NCBI GenBank assembly: GCA_036504235.1
Contig: DASXVN010000025.1
Span: 1-17,916 of the forward strand
Direction of reading: 5' to 3'
Length of the DNA stretch: 17,916 nt
Origin: Zipacnadum sp036504235
Lineage (GTDB): Bacteria; Armatimonadota; Zipacnadia; Zipacnadales; Zipacnadaceae
Part shown: piece after piece, positions 14,008 to 17,916 of the stretch
How the letters are laid out: every line of letters starts with the position of its first letter
Numbering within the stretch: the first letter of the stretch is position 1
Position numbers and translations under genes: made by a program
The notes under the pieces: model-generated
Told to the model about the DNA's origin: nothing
The model's database searches: none
The model's input: the letters and a program-made list of their open reading frames with translations, nothing else

Positions 14008-14499
14008 ATGGCTGCCAACCAGACACCCGCGGCGCTGCCCAGCGTTCCGGAGATCCTCAGCCAACGCACCCCACGCAAGCGCGTCAATGAGCAGCATGCG
14101 GAGAGCTTCTCGCCGATGGAGCGGGCCGCGTTGTGGATCACCGTGCACGTGGGGACCATGGGCTTTTTCATCCTGATCGCCGTCTGGACGGTGGTCTGGC
14201 TCTGCTGGAACTTGCTGGCCCAGATGCGCGGCTGGACGGGGATGATCTTCGACCAGCCCTGGTCCTTCCTGATCTGGCTGTTCATCTCCAACCTGCTGCA
14301 AATCCACCTGATGCCGCTGATCATGGTGGGGCAGAACCTCCAGGCGCGGCACTCCGAACTGCGCGCCGACCACGCGTATGACGTGACCGTGCAGAACGAG
14401 TACGAGACCGAGATGATTCTCCGGTACCTCCAGACTATCTGCGAGGATCTGGAGAAACTCAGCGAACGCGTCGCCGCGCTGGAAAAGCCCGCCCCTTGA
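14008..14499 (+). CDS. DUF1003 two-span membrane protein
   Basis: 163 residues from the ATG at 14008, chosen because GGAGG ends six bases upstream and because a longer in-frame opening from 13387 only reads through repeat and antisense sequence. Two transmembrane segments (about 43-70 and 84-106) are followed by a cytoplasmic helical tail. The DUF1003 pattern is clear: FDQPWSFLIWLFISNLLQIHLMPLIMVGQNLQARHSELRADHAYDVTVQNEYETEMILRY in outline, with the conserved Q-N pair and downstream V-x-N-E-x-E-T-E. Function is unknown. Single-gene unit by spacing: the next gene begins 136 bases on, with its own promoter. Confidence 0.87.
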   Translation: MAANQTPAALPSVPEILSQRTPRKRVNEQHAESFSPMERAALWITVHVGTMGFFILIAVWTVVWLCWNLLAQMRGWTGMIFDQPWSFLIWLFISNLLQIHLMPLIMVGQNLQARHSELRADHAYDVTVQNEYETEMILRYLQTICEDLEKLSERVAALEKPAP

Positions 14500-14523
14500 G
14501 CCGCCGCAGCGCGGGGAAAGCCC

Positions 14524-14552
14524 TTGCCCCCAGCCGGGGATAGGGGTATCAT
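14524..14552 (+). promoter_or_regulatory. Candidate promoter of the aminotransferase/Gfo-Idh pair
   Basis: TTGCCC (14524-14529) and TATCAT (14547-14552) are 17 bases apart. Transcription would begin near 14560 and give a leader of about 76 bases in which GGAGCGC (14569-14575) can pair with GCGCTCC (14601-14607). Confidence 0.4.
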
Positions 14553-14635
14553 AGCCGGGATTTCAACGGGAGCGCTCGCAGCTCTCCCCCATCCTCAGGT
14601 GCGCTCCGGCGCGCCCGTACAAGGTCTGATCTCCC

Positions 14636-15958
14636 ATGCCCAAGATTGTCACTGAACTACCGGGACCCAAGTCTCTCGAGTACCTAGCTAAATCGAAACA
14701 GTACGAGCCGCTGTGCATCGCCGACCAGATGCCCGTGGTCTGGGCCGAGGCCCACGGCTGCCTGATCACCGACGTGGACGGCAACGAGTTCCTCGACTGG
14801 TGCAGCGGCGTGCTGGTCACCAATGTCGGCCACTGCCACCCCGACTATGTGCGGGAGGTCAAGGACCAGTGCGACCACCTGTTCAACTGCTACGACTTCC
14901 TCACCCCCCAGCGGGCCGACCTGGCCGAGAAGATCATCGGCGTCGCGCCGGACTACCTGGACAAGGTCTTCCTGGTGACCACCGGCACCGACGCCACCGA
15001 GGCGGCCATGCGCATGGCCCGGCGCTATAACGGGCGCTGGGAGATTCTGGCTTTCCACGGCGCCTTCCACGGCCGCACCATGGGCGCGGCCTCCGCGGGC
15101 GGCTCGCAGGGCGTCAAGCAGGGCTACGGGCCGATGGTGCCCGGCTTCATCCACACGCCCTTCCCCTACTGCTACCGCTGTCCCTTTGGCAAGGAAAGCT
15201 GCGAGACTTGCGGCTTCCAGTGCTTGGAATTCATGGACTGGGTGGTCTCCAAGGAAAGCTGCGGCCAACTCGGGACGGTCATCGCCGAGCCCTACCAGGG
15301 CGGCGCGGGCAGCATCATCCCGCCCCCCGGCTGGTTCGAGAAGCTGGACGCCTGGCGCAAAGACCGGGGCATGCTGTTCATCCTCGACGAGGTGCAGTCG
15401 TCCTTCGGGCGCACCGGCACCATGTTCGCGCTGGAGCACTACGACATCACCCCCGACCTGGTGACCCTGGGCAAGGGCCTCGGCTCGGGCGTGCCCTGCT
15501 CCGCGGTCCTGGGGCGCAGTGAGATCATGGACAACCTGCCCCCCGGCTCGATGGGGTCGACCAACGGCGGCAACCCGCTCTCCAGTCGCGCGGCCATGGC
15601 GGCCATTGACATCATCGTCCGCGAGAACCTGGTAGCGAACTCCGCCCGGCAGGGCGAGGTCATGATGAAGGCCTTCCAGGAGATGCAGGCCAGTTGCGAG
15701 CAGCTCGGCGACGTCCGCGGGCAGGGGCTGGTGCTGGGCCTGGAGATCGTCACGGACCGGGCCTCCAAGACCCCGGACAAGGTCCTGGCGCGCCGCATCG
15801 TAGAGGAATGTTGGCACCGCGGCCTGGTGCTGATCGCGCCCATCGGCATGTACGGCAACGTCCTGCGCGTAGCCCCGCCGCTGGTAGTAACCGACGCCGA
15901 GGTGCAGGAAAGCCTGGATATCTTCGCCGCCGCCCTGAAAGCGGCGTGCTGCGGGTAG
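14636..15958 (+). CDS. Class III (omega-type) pyridoxal-phosphate aminotransferase
   Basis: 440 residues, full length for the acetylornithine/GABA-transaminase group. It would move an amino group between a terminal amine or amino acid and a 2-oxo acid. PLP site: phosphate-binding TGTDATEAA (116-124), ring-stacking HGAFHGRT (141-148), Asp251 in ILDEVQSSFGRTG, and Lys280 in TLGKGLGSG forming the Schiff base. A cysteine-rich loop at 179-196 (C-x2-C-x6-C-x2-C-x3-C, starting CYRCPFGKE) follows a PYCYRCP motif that many relatives have, though five cysteines is more than usual. AAGGT lies about ten bases before the ATG. A Gfo/Idh dehydrogenase gene follows after 51 bases. Substrate cannot be told; GABA, beta-alanine, 2,2-dialkylglycines or amino-sugar aldehydes are possible. 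Confidence 0.9.
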   Translation: MPKIVTELPGPKSLEYLAKSKQYEPLCIADQMPVVWAEAHGCLITDVDGNEFLDWCSGVLVTNVGHCHPDYVREVKDQCDHLFNCYDFLTPQRADLAEKIIGVAPDYLDKVFLVTTGTDATEAAMRMARRYNGRWEILAFHGAFHGRTMGAASAGGSQGVKQGYGPMVPGFIHTPFPYCYRCPFGKESCETCGFQCLEFMDWVVSKESCGQLGTVIAEPYQGGAGSIIPPPGWFEKLDAWRKDRGMLFILDEVQSSFGRTGTMFALEHYDITPDLVTLGKGLGSGVPCSAVLGRSEIMDNLPPGSMGSTNGGNPLSSRAAMAAIDIIVRENLVANSARQGEVMMKAFQEMQASCEQLGDVRGQGLVLGLEIVTDRASKTPDKVLARRIVEECWHRGLVLIAPIGMYGNVLRVAPPLVVTDAEVQESLDIFAAALKAACCG

Positions 15959-16009
15959 CGCATCCGCCATTCTTGGACCACGTTCACAACTGAAAGGTGA
16001 ATCGCCTTA

Positions 16010-17524
16010 ATGTCAACCGACCCTTCTCCCGAACTTCTTGCCGCCTTCCGTTTGTTTGTTGAGCAGGCCAACTGGGACGTGCTGCGGCCTTTGGATAAGC
16101 AGCGCTTCCATGACTTCATCAGCCGCGCCGACCGCGATGGCTGGGAGGCCTCCGGCGATGAGGTGTATACCATGCTGCTCGCCGCCGGCGCTGCCTATGA
16201 GGAGTCGCGGCGGCTCAGCCTGATGTACGGGCACGGCCGCGAGGCCCTGCGGCAGGCCGGCGAGGGGGCCCGGGAGGCCGCTCTGGAGCAGACCCTGGCT
16301 CCCGAGTGGAGCAGCCTGGGCGTACCGGCAGCCGCCCCGGCGCCCGCGCCCCGGCGCACCAAGCTGCGGGCGGCCATTATCGGCTGCGGCGCTTTTTCGA
16401 TGGGCCAGAACGTGCCTAACTGTCTGCGCAGTGAGCTGATTGACGTTACCTGGGTCTACGATTACCTGCCCGAGAAAGCCGCCGCCGCGGCCGCGCGCTT
16501 CAGCCCCGCGCCGCGGGTCGCCGACTCCCTGGAGCAACTTCTGGCGGACCCCGAGCTGGACCTGTGCATCTGCGCCGTGCCTCATTCCGAGCATGAGCGC
16601 GTGGTCCTGGCCGTGGCCGCGGCCGGCAAGCACATCTTCACCGAGAAGCCGATGGCCATGACCATGGACGAAGTCTACGCGATCCAGAAGGCGATCAAGC
16701 AGAGCGGCGTCAAGCTGTGCGTGGACTACAACCGCGGCTCCTCCCCGGCGATGCGGGACTTTAAGGCCGTCTACCAAGCCCACCGGGCCAACCCGCGGAT
16801 CGCGCCGGGGCAACTGGTAGTCGCCGACCGCCCCAGCCTGCCCGAGGAGGAAGCCAGCACTCTGCTGATCCGGGTGCAGGACGAGAGCAGCACCTACGGA
16901 CCGGTCCACCTGGACTGGCACACCGGCGGCGGGGAGATCATCGGCGAGACCTGCCACTGGCTGGAGTTGACCTGCTGGCTCTTTGAGGAGAGCCCGGTGC
17001 GCATCTTCGCCACCGGCTCAGCGCGCATGACCCACATGATCACCATGGACTTCGCCAGCGGGCGGCAGGCGGTCATCATCTTCAGCGTCACCGGCACCTT
17101 CCGCTACCCCAAGGAACTCTACGAAATCACCGATCACGGCGCCTTGCTGCGCAGCCTGTGCTTCGTGGAGAACGAATACTACGGCCTCGCCGGCGTGCCC
17201 TCGCAGCGGCTCTTCACGCTGGAGGCCGACCCGCGCCTGCGCGTCACCGCGCCGGGCCATGCGGGCTACGTGGCGGCCTGCAACGCCCGCGCCGACCAGT
17301 ACGCCGCCCACCCCGAGCAGGGCTACCTGCCCATCACCATAGACAAGGGCCATTTCAACCTGCTGAACTCCTTCGCCGAAGCGATCCTGGAGGACGGCCC
17401 CTCCCCGGTAGACGAAAAAGCCGGCGCCCGCGCCACGTACCTGGCCCTCCGGGCGATAGAGTCCCTCCGGACCGGGCACCCGGTGCCGATAAATAAGGAA
17501 GATATGGACATGTTCGTGGCGTAA
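16010..17524 (+). CDS. Gfo/Idh/MocA oxidoreductase with N-terminal helical extension
   Basis: 504 residues, about 150 longer than a typical member. Residues 1-105 are a separate helical region I do not recognise (LLAAFRLFVEQANWDVLRPLDKQRFHDFI in outline), joined by an Ala/Pro linker (about 106-116). The Rossmann domain starts at 118 with AAIIGCGAFS (122-130) and has the intact catalytic EKP (212-214, Lys213). The C-terminal sheet domain carries HTGGGEIIGETCHWLEL, resembling the GGG-IIGE-CH-DL motif of the sugar/inositol and bi-domain oxidoreductase branch. It should be an NAD(P)-dependent dehydrogenase of a sugar, cyclitol or related alcohol. AAGGTGA lies nine bases before the ATG. It shares an operon with the aminotransferase, so oxidation followed by transamination of one substrate is an attractive inference. 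Confidence 0.88.
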   Translation: MSTDPSPELLAAFRLFVEQANWDVLRPLDKQRFHDFISRADRDGWEASGDEVYTMLLAAGAAYEESRRLSLMYGHGREALRQAGEGAREAALEQTLAPEWSSLGVPAAAPAPAPRRTKLRAAIIGCGAFSMGQNVPNCLRSELIDVTWVYDYLPEKAAAAAARFSPAPRVADSLEQLLADPELDLCICAVPHSEHERVVLAVAAAGKHIFTEKPMAMTMDEVYAIQKAIKQSGVKLCVDYNRGSSPAMRDFKAVYQAHRANPRIAPGQLVVADRPSLPEEEASTLLIRVQDESSTYGPVHLDWHTGGGEIIGETCHWLELTCWLFEESPVRIFATGSARMTHMITMDFASGRQAVIIFSVTGTFRYPKELYEITDHGALLRSLCFVENEYYGLAGVPSQRLFTLEADPRLRVTAPGHAGYVAACNARADQYAAHPEQGYLPITIDKGHFNLLNSFAEAILEDGPSPVDEKAGARATYLALRAIESLRTGHPVPINKEDMDMFVA

Positions 17525-17539
17525 GGAGCAGAGGCCTCA

Positions 17540-17585
17540 CCCGCCTTCGCTAAAGCTACGGCGGGCAGGCCCACGCCTGTCCGCC
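17540..17585. repeat. Overlapping hairpin repeat (TTCGCTAAAGCTACGGCGGG), possible terminator
   Basis: CCCGCC (17540-17545) can pair with GGCGGG (17560-17565), and alternatively the segment 17560-17569 pairs with 17576-17585 (ten positions, one G-T). The two hairpins share GGCGGG and cannot both form. The TTCGCTAAAGCTACGGCGGG string is one I know as a recurring intergenic repeat in environmental genomes. It starts 16 bases after the Gfo/Idh stop; no T-run follows. Confidence 0.6.
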
Positions 17586-17634
17586 GAATCCCCGAACGCC
17601 GCCCGGGCTGCTGCCGTCCCTTGAGTGAGCTATC

Positions 17635-17838
17635 ATGGACGAAGAACAGACAACCACAAAAAAGCGCTTTAGCTGGTGGAAGCTGTTGCTGGTCGGGCTG
17701 GGGCTGGTCGGGCTGGGCGTGGGGATTTACGGGGCGGCCCGGCCGGAGTCCATGGTGGGCCAGGGGATGCGCAACCTCACCGGCCCCGTGCGGCGGCGCT
17801 GGCGGCTGTTCGCCGGGCGGCGGGGGCCGGAGGAGTAA
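17635..17838 (+). CDS. Small single-span membrane protein
   Basis: 67 residues, not recognised. A charged start (MDEEQTTTKKRF) leads into one hydrophobic segment (about 14-36: WWKLLLVGLGLVGLGVGIYGAA) rich in glycine at regular spacing, which favours helix packing. The tail is strongly basic (VRRRWRLFAGRRG) and ends PEE. This charge pattern suggests membrane association. GAGTGAG about eight bases upstream is a weak ribosome site. It stands alone between two repeats. A real gene is likely because its composition and length are coherent, but the evidence is limited. Confidence 0.55.
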   Translation: MDEEQTTTKKRFSWWKLLLVGLGLVGLGVGIYGAARPESMVGQGMRNLTGPVRRRWRLFAGRRGPEE

Positions 17839-17846
17839 AGACAACA

Positions 17847-17916
17847 GCCGTTCCCCTGTAGGGCGGGGGCTTGTACCCCGCCGTCGCTAGCCAAACGTTA
17901 GTCCGGCGGGGTACAA
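17847..17916. repeat. GTAGGGCGGGGGC inverted repeat, cut by the window end
   Basis: GCCGTTCCCC (17847-17856) is followed by the left arm 17857-17883. After a 20-base loop the right arm begins at 17904 (CGGCGGGGTACAA) and runs off the window. It is the same family as the copies at 9276 and 13831, with the same order of end module, arm and loop. Confidence 0.85.

Noticed and set aside
14684..15970. 428-codon minus-strand open frame
   Set aside because: It mirrors the codons of the class III aminotransferase, whose catalytic motifs are intact on the plus strand.

Overview
The window is about 70% G+C by eye, with many GTG/TTG starts and with hairpin-forming dispersed repeats in almost every intergenic gap. 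Two lipoprotein-type proteins, a signal-peptide-bearing parvulin foldase and a CapA-like protein suggest a diderm or otherwise secretion-rich bacterium. The two clearest promoters look leaderless, and there are several Gfo/Idh and DUF families. Together these fit a little-studied high-GC lineage such as Armatimonadota, Chloroflexota or a neighbour. That placement is a low-confidence inference, because no rRNA or other phylogenetic marker is present.

Layout. 1-1014: tail of an upstream gene, a composite repeat, and an MtnX-like HAD phosphatase. 1039-1067: bidirectional hairpin terminator between convergent genes. 1093-5761 (minus): a fused GlcD-GlcE flavoprotein, then overlapping GlcF, then a lipoprotein with an eight-residue Gly/Pro-rich repeat and a TPR-like end. 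5786-5819: terminator. 5831-7966 (minus): CapA-like lipoprotein followed by a parvulin foldase, from a near-leaderless promoter. 8016-8167: nested inverted-repeat element. 8218-9240 (plus): leaderless queD followed by queC (7-deazapurine/queuosine precursor). 9494-13055 (plus): zinc alcohol dehydrogenase, DUF1844 protein, asparaginase II and a Gfo/Idh-like protein lacking the catalytic EKP lysine, tightly spaced. 13084-13235: a second nested inverted repeat, able to draw as a four-way junction, between convergent genes. 13252-13782 (minus): membrane-anchored protein of unknown function. 14008-14499: DUF1003 membrane protein. 14636-17524: class III aminotransferase followed by a Gfo/Idh dehydrogenase with an unusual N-terminal domain. 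17635-17838: small single-span membrane protein, followed by another repeat that runs off the end.

How genes work together. GlcDE plus GlcF should form a 2-hydroxyacid (glycolate or D-lactate) oxidising complex passing electrons to the respiratory chain. QueD and QueC act in consecutive stages of preQ0 synthesis. DUF1844, asparaginase II and the degenerate Gfo/Idh protein are probably co-translated. The aminotransferase/Gfo-Idh pair could oxidise and transaminate a sugar, cyclitol or amino-aldehyde, but the substrate is unknown.

No complete new defence or mobile system is visible. The most unusual content is the family of modular inverted-repeat elements: shared ends, exchangeable hairpin modules, one with another repeat inserted into its arm, and two built as nested stems with side hairpins. 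The pair of back-to-back leaderless promoters flanking one of these elements is also notable.
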